From Burkholderiales bacterium (lineage in GTDB: Bacteria > Pseudomonadota > Gammaproteobacteria > Burkholderiales > WYBJ01): DNA of 41,804 bases. The position numbers were made by a program, and so were the translations under genes. This document shows, piece after piece, positions 1 to 7,464 of this stretch. The first letter of the stretch is position 1; the number at the start of each line of letters is the position of its first letter. The stretch is from NCBI GenBank assembly GCA_020848435.1, contig JADLAC010000037.1, positions 66,551 to 108,354 of the forward strand. The letters run 5' to 3'. The notes under the pieces are model-generated. The model was given only the letters and a program-made list of their open reading frames with translations, made no database searches and was not told where the DNA came from.

Positions 1-382
1 CCTCTTCCGCCACGGCCAGCACGGCGGGAACGAGCACCGCCGAAGGATGGCCGTTGATGTTGAGATTGACGTCGTCATAGTCCAGCACGTGCGAGGCCGT
101 GCCATTGATCAGGGCCGCTTGCAGCCGGGTCGAGCGCGCGCCGCGGCCGACGATGGTGGCGCTCGCTCGACCGCCTTCGGCGCGCGCTTCGTCGAGCAGC
201 AGGTCGACCAGCGGATCGTCCATGCCAGCGAAGGTCACGCCGAACCAATCGAGCATGCAATGGCGCGCCAGCTCGCGCACCCACTCGGGCAGGCGCGCGT
301 AGTCGATCGCCAGCGCGCGCTCGACCAGCGCGCGGGTCACCTCGCGCGGTAACGCTCGGGGCTGCGGCACTGCCGTATTCAT
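1..382 (-). CDS. MmgE/PrpD family protein, N-terminal part (runs off the window)
   Basis: The reverse strand from an ATG at 382 is open to the window edge and encodes about 127 residues beginning MNTAVPQPRALPREVTRALV. Near the cut end it carries the family's conserved segment, read here as LDYDDVNLNINGHPSAVLVP (Asp-Tyr-Asp-Asp then Gly-His-Pro-Ser). MmgE/PrpD proteins include 2-methylcitrate dehydratase and related lyases/isomerases acting on organic acids in the cytoplasm, but most members have no known substrate. The gene starts 5 bp after the stop of the Bug-type binding protein at 388-1359, so the two are probably cotranscribed. It is one of three MmgE/PrpD genes in the window. The family call is firm; the reaction is not known. 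Confidence 0.85.
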   Translation of the reverse strand, partial: MNTAVPQPRALPREVTRALVERALAIDYARLPEWVRELARHCMLDWFGVTFAGMDDPLVDLLLDEARAEGGRASATIVGRGARSTRLQAALINGTASHVLDYDDVNLNINGHPSAVLVPAVLAVAEE

Positions 383-387
383 GGCCC

Positions 388-1359
388 TCACTCCACGCGC
401 ACGCCGGCTGCCTTGATCACCTTGGCCCAGCGCTCGAGGTCGGCGCGCTGCGCGGCGCCAAAGGCCTCGGGGCTGCTCGCCACCACGTCGGCGCCGAGCC
501 CGCTCAAGCGCGCTTTCACGTCCGGCTGCTGCACGTGCGCGCGGATCGCCTGGTTCAAGCTCGCGATGATTGCCGGCGGCGTCCCGGCCGGCGCGAACAG
601 GCCGAACCAGCCGACCGCATCGTACCCCGGCACGATCTCGGCGATCGGCGCGAACTCGGGCAGATTCGGCGAGCGCTGCGGCGAAGTGATGCCGAGCGAG
701 CGCAGCTTTCCCGACTTCACGTGCGGCGAGGTCGCCACGATGTCGCCGAACAACACCTGCACCTGCCCGCCGATCAAGTCCTGGAACACCGCGCCCGTGC
801 CCTTGTAAGGCACGTGCGTCATCTGCACCTGGGCCAACAGCTTGAACAGCTCGCCCGCCAGGTGCGGCATGCCGCCGTTGCCCGAGGAGGCCATGTTGAT
901 CGATCCGGGCTTCGCCTTGGCCAGGGCGATGAACTCCTTGACCGACTTCGCCGGCACCGAAGGATGCACCACCATGAGGTAAGGCGTGGAGGCCACCAGG
1001 CTCACCGGCGTGAAGTCTTTCAGCGCGTCGTAGGGGATCTTCGCGTACAGCGACGGGTTGATCGCGTGCGAGCCGGTACCGGCCATGATGAGCGTGTAGC
1101 CGTCCGGAGCAGAACGCGCCGCCACCTCGGTGCCGATATTGCCGCCCGCGCCCGGACGATTGTCGACCACGACTTGCTGGCCAAATGCGGCCGCGATGCC
1201 TTGGGCTGCGACCCGGCCGATGATGTCGGTGCCACCGCCGGGGGCGAATGCGACGATCATGCGGATCGGACGGCTCGGGTAGCCGTCCGCCGCCCCCGCC
1301 AGGCACGCCTGGGTGAGCGCGAGCATCAATGCTGCCTGTGCAAGAAACAAGTATCGCAT
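388..1359 (-). CDS. Bug/TctC-type tripartite tricarboxylate transporter substrate-binding protein
   Basis: 323 residues with a Sec signal peptide (about residues 1-24, ending near LAGAADG) followed by the family start YPSRPIRMIVAFAPGGGTD. Other family signatures are the VVVDNRPGAGGNIG segment, the APDGYTLIM segment and the HVPYKGTG segment. These proteins bind carboxylates in the periplasm, classically for TctAB permeases, but Burkholderiales carry many orphan copies. No TctA or TctB gene is in the window. An AGAGGAAT ribosome binding site lies just before the ATG. The 194-bp repeat begins only 13 bp upstream of the start codon, so any dedicated promoter must lie in the repeat or beyond it. 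The MmgE/PrpD gene follows after 5 bp. Ligand unknown. Confidence 0.95.
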   Translation of the reverse strand: MRYLFLAQAALMLALTQACLAGAADGYPSRPIRMIVAFAPGGGTDIIGRVAAQGIAAAFGQQVVVDNRPGAGGNIGTEVAARSAPDGYTLIMAGTGSHAINPSLYAKIPYDALKDFTPVSLVASTPYLMVVHPSVPAKSVKEFIALAKAKPGSINMASSGNGGMPHLAGELFKLLAQVQMTHVPYKGTGAVFQDLIGGQVQVLFGDIVATSPHVKSGKLRSLGITSPQRSPNLPEFAPIAEIVPGYDAVGWFGLFAPAGTPPAIIASLNQAIRAHVQQPDVKARLSGLGADVVASSPEAFGAAQRADLERWAKVIKAAGVRVE

Positions 1360-1372
1360 CGGCTTATTCCTC

Positions 1373-1566
1373 TAGTGTCCTGAGTCTGAAGTTCGTTGCT
1401 TGAGCGACCGACACTACGACCGTACCCTGAGCGGCAAAAGTGTCGAAATCGGCGTCAGACGCGAAGCGAACCGCAGCCAGGTTGGACACCTGGCGAGGAT
1501 TCGCGACAAAGTATGGCGTCGATTCTCGACATCTTTTGTGCAGCGAATTTCGGACTCAGGACACTA
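1373..1566 (+). repeat. 194-bp MITE-like element with terminal inverted repeats, copy A
   Basis: The sequence begins TAGTGTCCTGAGTC (1373-1386) and ends with the exact reverse complement GACTCAGGACACTA (1553-1566). With three mismatches the inverted repeat extends to about 26 bp per end. A copy of the same length, in opposite orientation, is at 41401-41594 and is similar along its whole length. TA at both ends would fit a TA target duplication, as used by IS630/mariner-type elements; that is inference. No transposase is encoded. An internal reading frame (DTWRGFATKYGVDSRHL) is kept in both copies but is interrupted by small indels elsewhere, so coding is doubtful. The right terminus supplies the TAG stop of the gene at 1564-1932. 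Confidence 0.8.
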
Positions 1567-1932
1567 GGGCAGGGGCTTGCGCCCAGCGGCTTCCAATTCG
1601 GCGGCGATATCGTTGTTCACTTCGATCGGCAGGGAAAGCAGCAGTGCCGAGTACGACTTGCCATGGGGATCGTGCGAGAGCGAGCGCGTCACGCCACCGC
1701 CCAGGGCGTTCTCGAGCACCAGGTTGAGCGCGCACACCTTCGGCAGCTCGTAGCGGCTCACCGGCCCCTTCACCAGTGTGCCGAAATGGCGCTTGACCGC
1801 CTCCGGCGTGACTTGGGCGAGCAGGACGGGGTAGTACTCGGGCCGGTACGCTATGACGCCGATGTTGTTGGTATCACCCTTGTCGCCGGCGCGTGCGTGG
1901 GCAAGCTCGCGCAAGTAGAATCGCTTCATCAT
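1564..1932 (-). CDS. AtuA-associated small protein (AtuA C-terminal domain as a separate gene)
   Basis: 122 residues beginning MMKRFYLRELAHARAGDKGD. The LAHARAGDKGDTNNIGVIAY segment is the hallmark of the small C-terminal domain found fused to, or encoded next to, AtuA (DUF1446) proteins. The start ATG overlaps the TGA of the upstream AtuA gene as ATGA (1929-1932), which indicates translational coupling and probably one complex. AtuA is required for acyclic terpene use in Pseudomonas, but the biochemical role of this domain is unknown. The stop codon TAG lies in the terminal repeat of the 194-bp element, so the last residues may have been altered by that insertion, although the end ..AAGRKPLP looks natural. 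Confidence 0.85.
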   Translation of the reverse strand: MMKRFYLRELAHARAGDKGDTNNIGVIAYRPEYYPVLLAQVTPEAVKRHFGTLVKGPVSRYELPKVCALNLVLENALGGGVTRSLSHDPHGKSYSALLLSLPIEVNNDIAAELEAAGRKPLP

Positions 1933-3296
1933 CCGGCCTCGAGCATCTGCACCGATGGCGTAATCGCCTCGCGCGGAATCAGCACCGACACGATACCGAG
2001 AATCTCGCGCACGCTCTTGCGCGGCAACGACGACATTCCCGGTCCCTTGCTGACCAGCGTTTCCACCTCGTTCGCCAGCTTCACCGCGTCGCGCTTCTCG
2101 CGCGTGCGTCCGGCGACGCGCAACCTCACTTCGTAAGGTGGCAACGCGGGCAGCGGAGAAGCATCACCGTGCAGCGAATTCATGCCGATGTAATCGACCC
2201 GCAGCTCCTCGATGCGAATCCCGCCAATGCGGAAGCGTTCGCGCACGACGGCCTCGGCGAGCTTGGCACGATCGAGCGCCCCCAAGCCGGCGAAGGTCAG
2301 CTCGCCTTCGCCGATCCAGCCCTCTTTCACTCCCACCGAGACCTTGAGCCGATCGGGCCGAGCCCGCCCGCGCCCGCCCGAGATGCGGACGCGGTCGGGG
2401 CCGACCTCATCCAGCTCGACCGCGCTGAAATCGACCACCACATCGGGCGTGATGTAGCTCGCCGGATCGTGGATCTCGTAGAGCATCTGCTCGGCGCAGG
2501 TCGCGCGATTGATGATGCCGCCCGTGCCCTCCAGCTTGGTGACGATGATCGTGCCGTCGGCCTCGACCTCGAGCAGCGGGTAACCGAGGTTGGCGAGGTC
2601 GGGAACCTCCTTGTAGCCGGGGTCGGCAAAGAATGCCCCCGAGACATTGGCCGCGCACTCGACCATGTCGGCGCCCGTTTGTCCCTTAGCCAGAATGTCC
2701 CAGTCGTCTAGCCGCCAGCCGAACTCGTGCACCATCGGCGCCAGGAAAAGCGAACAGTCTCCGCCGCGCCCCGTGATGACGATGTCCGCACCCTGGGCGA
2801 GCGCGGCGACGATCACGTCGGCGCCGAGATACGCGTTGGCCGAAACGAGCTCGCCCGCGTAGCTTGCAAGCGGTGCGCCGCTTTCCATCATGGCCAGCGT
2901 GTCGCGGTGACGCAGGCAGTACTCGAGCACGTCGTCGCCGAGCACCGCCGCGACTTTCATCGGCCCCAGGCCGAGCTCGCGCACGATCTCGAGCGTGCGG
3001 CGAGCGGCGCCGAGCGGGTTGGCCGCGCCCATGTTGGTCACGATCCGCGTGCCATGTTCGCGGCACGCGGGCAGCGCGGCGTAAAAGCGATCGTCGAGCA
3101 ATTCGTTGAAGCCGGCAGCGGGGTTTTTCAGGCGCTCGAGCTGGGCGAGAGCGATCGTGCGCTCGGCCAGCGTTTCGAAGACGAGATAATCCAACCTGCC
3201 GCGGCGAGCGAGGTCGGCGCCCGGCTCGATCCGATCGCCGGCATAGCTCGATCCGGCACCGATGCGCAGGGTACGGGTGCGCGGGTGCTTGACCAT
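1929..3296 (-). CDS. AtuA family protein (acyclic terpene utilisation, DUF1446)
   Basis: 455 residues from the ATG at 3296 (MVKHPRTRTLRIGAGSSYAG). The IGAGSSYAGDR start, the long TNMGAANPLGA region (about residues 100-110) and DIVITGRGGDCSLFLAPMVH are family signatures. The reading frame stays open for about 270 codons further upstream, but that part only shadows the Ldh gene. AtuA proteins are needed for growth on citronellol and geraniol in Pseudomonas and occur in other acyl-CoA pathways; their reaction is not established. The gene is 17 bp behind the Ldh-family dehydrogenase and overlaps the small AtuA-associated gene by 4 bp. Family sure, function inferred. Confidence 0.9.
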   Translation of the reverse strand: MVKHPRTRTLRIGAGSSYAGDRIEPGADLARRGRLDYLVFETLAERTIALAQLERLKNPAAGFNELLDDRFYAALPACREHGTRIVTNMGAANPLGAARRTLEIVRELGLGPMKVAAVLGDDVLEYCLRHRDTLAMMESGAPLASYAGELVSANAYLGADVIVAALAQGADIVITGRGGDCSLFLAPMVHEFGWRLDDWDILAKGQTGADMVECAANVSGAFFADPGYKEVPDLANLGYPLLEVEADGTIIVTKLEGTGGIINRATCAEQMLYEIHDPASYITPDVVVDFSAVELDEVGPDRVRISGGRGRARPDRLKVSVGVKEGWIGEGELTFAGLGALDRAKLAEAVVRERFRIGGIRIEELRVDYIGMNSLHGDASPLPALPPYEVRLRVAGRTREKRDAVKLANEVETLVSKGPGMSSLPRKSVREILGIVSVLIPREAITPSVQMLEAG

Positions 3297-3313
3297 CGTG
3301 GCAGCCACGCGCC

Positions 3314-4315
3314 TCAGGCGCCGAGCGCGGCAAGGGCATCGTAAATCGCTCGATCGATTTCGATGCCTTCGCGCAGCGCGCGCGCCCGCTCGCGGAACGA
3401 GCGCTCGGAGGGTATGCGAATTTCGGCGATCCCTTCGCGCCGCGGCGTCGCCTTGATCCGCTGGATCAGCTCGGACATCTGCTGCTTGAAGTCGGCGAGC
3501 GGAATCATGAGATCCGGTTTGATCGCGATCACGAGGTAGCCGTAATCCTTGGCGGCGTTGAAGCCGGAGCCGGCCAATACGCCCAGCGCTTGCATGGCAA
3601 GCCCGAGCGCGAAGCCCTTGTAATCGCCGAACGGCAACAGCGCGCCTGCGCGGGCCCGTGCCGGATCGCGCGTCGGAGCGCCGTCGGCATCGATCGCTGC
3701 GCCTTCCGGCAAGGGCAGCCCCAGACGCTCGCGGAACAGCAGGTCGGTGAACATGAAGGCAGCGGTACCCATGTCGATCACCAGCGGCTCGCCCACGGTC
3801 GGGAAACCAAAGGCGATCGGATTGGTTCCGAGCACGGCTTTGGCGCCGCCGGGCGGTGCGACCTGGGCTGCAGCGCTCACCGTGTGTATGCCGACGAGAT
3901 CGGCGCGCGCGATCATCTCGACGTAATACGCGCTGCGCCCGCTGACCCAGGTATTGGTCACGCCGACCAGCGCCATGCCATGGCGCGACGCCTTGTCGAT
4001 GGCGGCGCGGCTCGCATGATACATGGTGAGCATGCCGCAATTGTTGCCGCCGTCGAACAGTAGCGAAAGATCGGTCTCGCGCAGCGGTTTCATCGGCCTG
4101 CGCGGACGCCGCCACTTCGGGTGCTCGATGGTATTGAGCACCTTCGGCAAGCCCGAATACTCGTAACCGCAGAGCGCGGCGTCGATCATGTGGTCGGCCA
4201 GGATACGGGCGTCTTCGCCGCCGTAGCCGTGGCCGCCGGCGCTTAGCGCCTTCTGCGCCAGCGTGCGAGCGGCGTCGACGCTCAGACGCACACGCGCGCT
4301 GTTGGGATCGTTCAT
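3314..4315 (-). CDS. Ldh family oxidoreductase (malate/L-lactate dehydrogenase type, Ldh_2)
   Basis: 333 residues from the ATG at 4315 (MNDPNSARVRLSVDAARTLA), preceded by a GAGGAAAG ribosome binding site. The family is a non-Rossmann NAD(P)-dependent 2-hydroxyacid or imino-acid dehydrogenase, with relatives acting on malate, sulfolactate, ureidoglycolate and pipecolate/proline derivatives. Typical segments seen are NNCGMLTMYHA (about residues 93-103), GTNPIAFGFPT followed by VIDMGTAAF (the nucleotide-binding region), and LLPFGDYKGFALGLA with the conserved GDYKGF. The gene is followed by AtuA after 17 bp and is probably in the same operon. Substrate unknown. A longer frame starting near 4468 has no homology-like extension and was not chosen. 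Confidence 0.9.
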   Translation of the reverse strand: MNDPNSARVRLSVDAARTLAQKALSAGGHGYGGEDARILADHMIDAALCGYEYSGLPKVLNTIEHPKWRRPRRPMKPLRETDLSLLFDGGNNCGMLTMYHASRAAIDKASRHGMALVGVTNTWVSGRSAYYVEMIARADLVGIHTVSAAAQVAPPGGAKAVLGTNPIAFGFPTVGEPLVIDMGTAAFMFTDLLFRERLGLPLPEGAAIDADGAPTRDPARARAGALLPFGDYKGFALGLAMQALGVLAGSGFNAAKDYGYLVIAIKPDLMIPLADFKQQMSELIQRIKATPRREGIAEIRIPSERSFRERARALREGIEIDRAIYDALAALGA

Positions 4316-4331
4316 GGTCGTCTTTCCTCGC

Positions 4332-4535
4332 TCAGTCGAACAAGTCGGCCAAATCGATCGCGGATGCCGTCTGTGCGAGCCTGCCTTCCTTACCGTAGAA
4401 CGCGAAACGCTTCGATTGCGGGAAGACCAGCCACGCTTCGGTGGCGCCGGCGGCGAGGTCGGCAGCAACCTTCTCGGTGAGCTCCTTGAGCGGGTTCGAT
4501 GACGCGTGATCCACGGCGTGCTTCCTCGTGCGCAC
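4332..4535 (-). pseudogene. Uma2-like endonuclease C-terminal fragment
   Basis: A 67-codon frame starting GTG at 4535. The centre, NPLKELTEKVAADLAAGATE followed by AWLVFPQSKRFAFYG, matches the C-terminal pattern of Uma2-family (DUF820) PD-(D/E)XK proteins, where K..YLAAG..EVWLVDP is typical and the protein ends with a hydrophobic D-L-x-x-L/F tail, here AIDLADLFD. The family is usually about 180-200 residues, so only the last third is present and the catalytic residues upstream are gone. It lies 16 bp upstream of the Ldh gene on the same strand. It may be a remnant left by rearrangement; a short functional peptide is less likely. Confidence 0.45.
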
Positions 4536-4622
4536 TTGGACCGGTGAACGGCCGGTTGAATCGCAGTCTATGCCGCCGCGAGCGCCGGCACAATCGGCCC
4601 AGCGGCATAAGCCATCGGCGCA

Positions 4623-5459
4623 CTACGCGGGAGGACGCTCACCCGCTCGGCGCGGATTGAAAATTGCCGTGTGCATCACCTCGGCCAGCGTCCTGCCGCC
4701 GGCACGGATCGCGACGTACAGTCGCACCAGCTCGTGCCCTTTTCTCTGCCATTTTTCTTCCGGAATGGCGCGGACCTCGTAGGCCGGCCCGACCCGCAGT
4801 ACCTCGTGGAACACGATGCGGCTGCCGGTATGGATCCATGCGGGGATGGCGAAGCGATTGCGCAGGGCGAAGTTGGCTTGTCGCAGGACCAAGCCGGGAT
4901 GAAGCGGGGGCGAGGCGCCCTCGCGATAGAGCGCGAGGTCGTCGCGCACGTCGTCGCACCAGTGTACGTTGTCCGCGCGGGCGGGTGCCCAGGCGAGCGC
5001 GGGAAAGGGCTTGCCGATTTCCATCAGCGCCCACGATACGATCGGCCGCTCGCGGATCGGCGCTGAAGGTGCAATATCGGCACGCGGGTCCACGGCGGGG
5101 CGCACAGATGGGATTTGGGCCATCATGCGTGCAAGCTCCACGCCTTCCTCGTTCGTGCACGTGAGCGCGTAGCCCTGTGCGTGCGCATCCACGCTCGTTC
5201 GAACGGTCAAGGCATCGCCCTGGTACGCTGGCTTGGAAAACGACACCTCCGCGATCGCGTTACCCACCCATGCTTCGCCGTGGCGCTCGACCAGCGGCCG
5301 AGTCATGTGCGCGAACAGCGTGACCCCGGGCACGAGCGCGCCCTCGAAGCCGAACTGGCGCGCGACGTCGTCGCTGTGCATCCGGTTCTCGGAGTGCTCG
5401 GAGGCGTTGTGGGTCCGAACGCGGTAGGGCGGCAAGGCTTCGAGCGCTGCTGTGCTCAT
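4623..5459 (-). CDS. MaoC-like hot-dog dehydratase/hydratase
   Basis: 278 residues from the ATG at 5459, preceded by GGAGA. The N-terminal half (about residues 15-120) has the hot-dog pattern NRMHSDDVARQFGFEGALVP, where N25-x-x-H28 resembles the N-x-x-H of hydratase-2/MaoC enzymes; the Asp expected two residues before the Asn is Ser23 here. The second half (about 165-270) looks like a further hot-dog repeat with VMHTAIFNPR near the end. MaoC-type proteins add or remove water from enoyl- or hydroxyacyl-CoA in the cytoplasm. The gene sits 97 bp downstream of the SDR on the same strand. Whether it is catalytically active is uncertain because of the Ser replacement. Confidence 0.75.
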   Translation of the reverse strand: MSTAALEALPPYRVRTHNASEHSENRMHSDDVARQFGFEGALVPGVTLFAHMTRPLVERHGEAWVGNAIAEVSFSKPAYQGDALTVRTSVDAHAQGYALTCTNEEGVELARMMAQIPSVRPAVDPRADIAPSAPIRERPIVSWALMEIGKPFPALAWAPARADNVHWCDDVRDDLALYREGASPPLHPGLVLRQANFALRNRFAIPAWIHTGSRIVFHEVLRVGPAYEVRAIPEEKWQRKGHELVRLYVAIRAGGRTLAEVMHTAIFNPRRAGERPPA

Positions 5460-5556
5460 GGAAATCTCCGAGTTTGCGCTTTTACCGCGCGTCGCTGCGC
5501 GAAGCCGCGCTGGACTGCCCGTGTCCGTTGCCGGCTAGAGCCAGCATTCGCGCTCA

Positions 5557-6312
5557 CTACATCGCCGCCGAAAACCCGCCGTCAACGCTGAGAACGTGGC
5601 CGTTGACATACGAGGCCTCGTCCGAGGCGAGAAAGACCGCGGCCGGTCCGATCTCAGCCACATCGCCCCAGCGTCCCGCGGGCGTGCGCTTGCAGATCCA
5701 ACCGTTGAACTCCTCGTTGCGCACCAGCGGCGTGTTGAGCTCGGTGGCGAAGTAGCCCGGCGCGATGGCGTTGACCGTGATGGCGTGCGGCCCCAGCTCG
5801 ATGGCGAGCTCGCGCACGAGCGCGTGCACCGCGCCCTTGCTCGCGACGTACGCGGACAAGGTCGGACGCGCGATCATCGCCGCCATCGAGCCCGTCACGA
5901 TGATGCGACCGCGGCGGCGTGGAATCATGACCCTCGCCGCTTCCTGGGCGAGTGCCCATACGCCGACCAGGTTGGTTTCGAGCACCCGCCGGAACTCTTC
6001 GATCGGCTGGTCCGTGATTGCGCCACGCCGGTTGATGCCCGCATTGGCCACCAGGATGTCGAAGCGGCCATGGCGCCGTGCGAGATCCCGAATGCACGCG
6101 GCGCCCTCGGCGTGAGCGGTCACGTCGAAGGGCGCGACCTCCGCGCGCCAGCCGCTCGCCTCGAGCTCGGCGCGGCGCGTCTCGAGCGTCGCGGGCTCGC
6201 GTCCATTGAGCACGACGTGCGCGCCGGCCTGGGCGAGCGATTGCGCCATGGCCCAGCCCAGGCCGCGCGAGGCGCCGGTGACGAGCGCTAGCTTGCCTTG
6301 CAGCGAGAACAC
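5557..6312 (-). CDS. SDR family oxidoreductase (gluconate 5-dehydrogenase-like)
   Basis: 251 residues, the usual length for a classical short-chain dehydrogenase. The cofactor motif TGASRGLG is at residues 12-19, NAG at 90-92, the active-site Asn at 114 (ETNLVG), Ser142, and Tyr155-x-x-x-Lys159 (YVASK). The C-terminus SVDGGFSAAM resembles gluconate 5-dehydrogenase and 3-oxoacyl reductase-like proteins. It catalyses NAD(P)-dependent alcohol/ketone interconversion in the cytoplasm; the substrate cannot be assigned. It is 22 bp behind the SBP gene at 6335-7297 and is probably cotranscribed with it and with the MaoC-like gene. Confidence 0.9.
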   Translation of the reverse strand: MFSLQGKLALVTGASRGLGWAMAQSLAQAGAHVVLNGREPATLETRRAELEASGWRAEVAPFDVTAHAEGAACIRDLARRHGRFDILVANAGINRRGAITDQPIEEFRRVLETNLVGVWALAQEAARVMIPRRRGRIIVTGSMAAMIARPTLSAYVASKGAVHALVRELAIELGPHAITVNAIAPGYFATELNTPLVRNEEFNGWICKRTPAGRWGDVAEIGPAAVFLASDEASYVNGHVLSVDGGFSAAM

Positions 6313-6334
6313 CTGCGCTGCTCCTTTGCGCGAA

Positions 6335-7297
6335 TCAGTTGACGGTAGCGCCGGAGGCTTTCACCACCTTGGCCCAGCGTGCGATCTCGGAGCGCACGAG
6401 CTGTGAGAACGCCTCGGGGGTATTGGTCTCGACCTCCGCACCGACCCCCGCGAGCTTGCTCTTGATGTCGGCACTGTCCATGAGCGAGCGCAGCTCGGCA
6501 TTGAGCTTCGCTACGATCTCCGCGGGCATGCGGGCCGGACCGAAGATGCCGTACCAGGAGGTGACGTCGAAACCCGGCAGGGCGGACTCGGCGATCGTCG
6601 GCAGCTCCGGCAGCAGGCTGGAGCGCTTGATGCTGGTTACGGCGATGGGCCGCAGCCGCCCCGCTTTCACGTGCGGCATCGCACCGGGGAAGCCGATCGA
6701 AGAGACGTGCAAGTGGCCGCCGATCAGGTCGATGATGCCCGGCCCCGATCCCTTGTAGCCGATATGGACCAGCTTTACGTTCGCCATGACGCCGATCAGC
6801 TCCATGACCAGGTGATTCGGCGAGCCGGGGCTCGCGCCATAGTTCAGCGTCCCCGGGCTGTTGCGTGCGACCGCGATCAGCTCCTTCATTGACGTCACCG
6901 GCATCGATGGGTGCACGGCGATCATGCTCGGGAAGGTGGCCAGTTGGCTGATGGCGCCGAGGTCGGTAGCGAAGTCGTAGCTGACCTTCTTGTAGAGGCT
7001 CATGTTGATCGCGTGCGGGATGCCGGCCACCATGATGGTGTAGCCGTCGGGCGCCGCCTTCGCCACGAATTCGGCGCCGATGTTGCCGCCGCCGCCGGTT
7101 CGGTTTTCCGCGACGACGCTCTGGCCGAGGCGCTCGCTCAGTTTTTGCCCGGCCAAGCGCCCGAGCAGATCGGTCGCGCCGCCCGGCGGGAAGGGAATGA
7201 TCATCCGCACCGGCTTGCTGGGATAAGGCTGGGCCTGAGCGAGGCAACTCGCCGCGGCCATTACACCCAACACCACTGCCGTCAGCATCGCTCGCAT
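6335..7297 (-). CDS. Bug/TctC-type tripartite tricarboxylate transporter substrate-binding protein
   Basis: 320 residues from the ATG at 7297, chosen because GGAGG lies about 10 bp upstream and because it gives a clean signal peptide (about residues 1-22, ..CLAQAQPYPS). Family segments include PSKPVRMIIPFPPGGATDLL, the ENRTGGGGNIGAEF segment, APDGYTIMV and HIGYKGSGP. A longer frame reaching 7438 would place a non-secretory sequence before the signal peptide. The protein binds an unknown carboxylate in the periplasm. It heads the minus-strand block and is divergent from the alpha/beta hydrolase at 7465. No permease genes are nearby. Confidence 0.95.
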   Translation of the reverse strand: MRAMLTAVVLGVMAAASCLAQAQPYPSKPVRMIIPFPPGGATDLLGRLAGQKLSERLGQSVVAENRTGGGGNIGAEFVAKAAPDGYTIMVAGIPHAINMSLYKKVSYDFATDLGAISQLATFPSMIAVHPSMPVTSMKELIAVARNSPGTLNYGASPGSPNHLVMELIGVMANVKLVHIGYKGSGPGIIDLIGGHLHVSSIGFPGAMPHVKAGRLRPIAVTSIKRSSLLPELPTIAESALPGFDVTSWYGIFGPARMPAEIVAKLNAELRSLMDSADIKSKLAGVGAEVETNTPEAFSQLVRSEIARWAKVVKASGATVN

Positions 7298-7464
7298 GAA
7301 TTCTAACCTCCACGCTGTCGCCGACACACTTCGATGCGGCGACACCAGTATAGCGGCATTCAGCAGATCGCCAGCGGCGCGCGCGGCGCCAAGCGCGCTC
7401 GTACGCCTTGGGCTGGCCCATGCTAGCATTCCCGCCACGGTCGAAACTCGAAGGCCACCTGTTC
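7298..7464. promoter_or_regulatory. Divergent intergenic region
   Basis: 167 bp between the divergent starts of the SBP (7297, minus) and the alpha/beta hydrolase (7465, plus). It must hold the promoter of the minus-strand block. I saw no operator or promoter hexamers that I would assign with confidence. Confidence 0.3.

Noticed and set aside
1440..1727. Protein-coding gene inside 194-bp element copy A
   Set aside because: The frame is conserved in part with copy B but indels shift it, and it runs into the antisense of the AtuA-associated gene.
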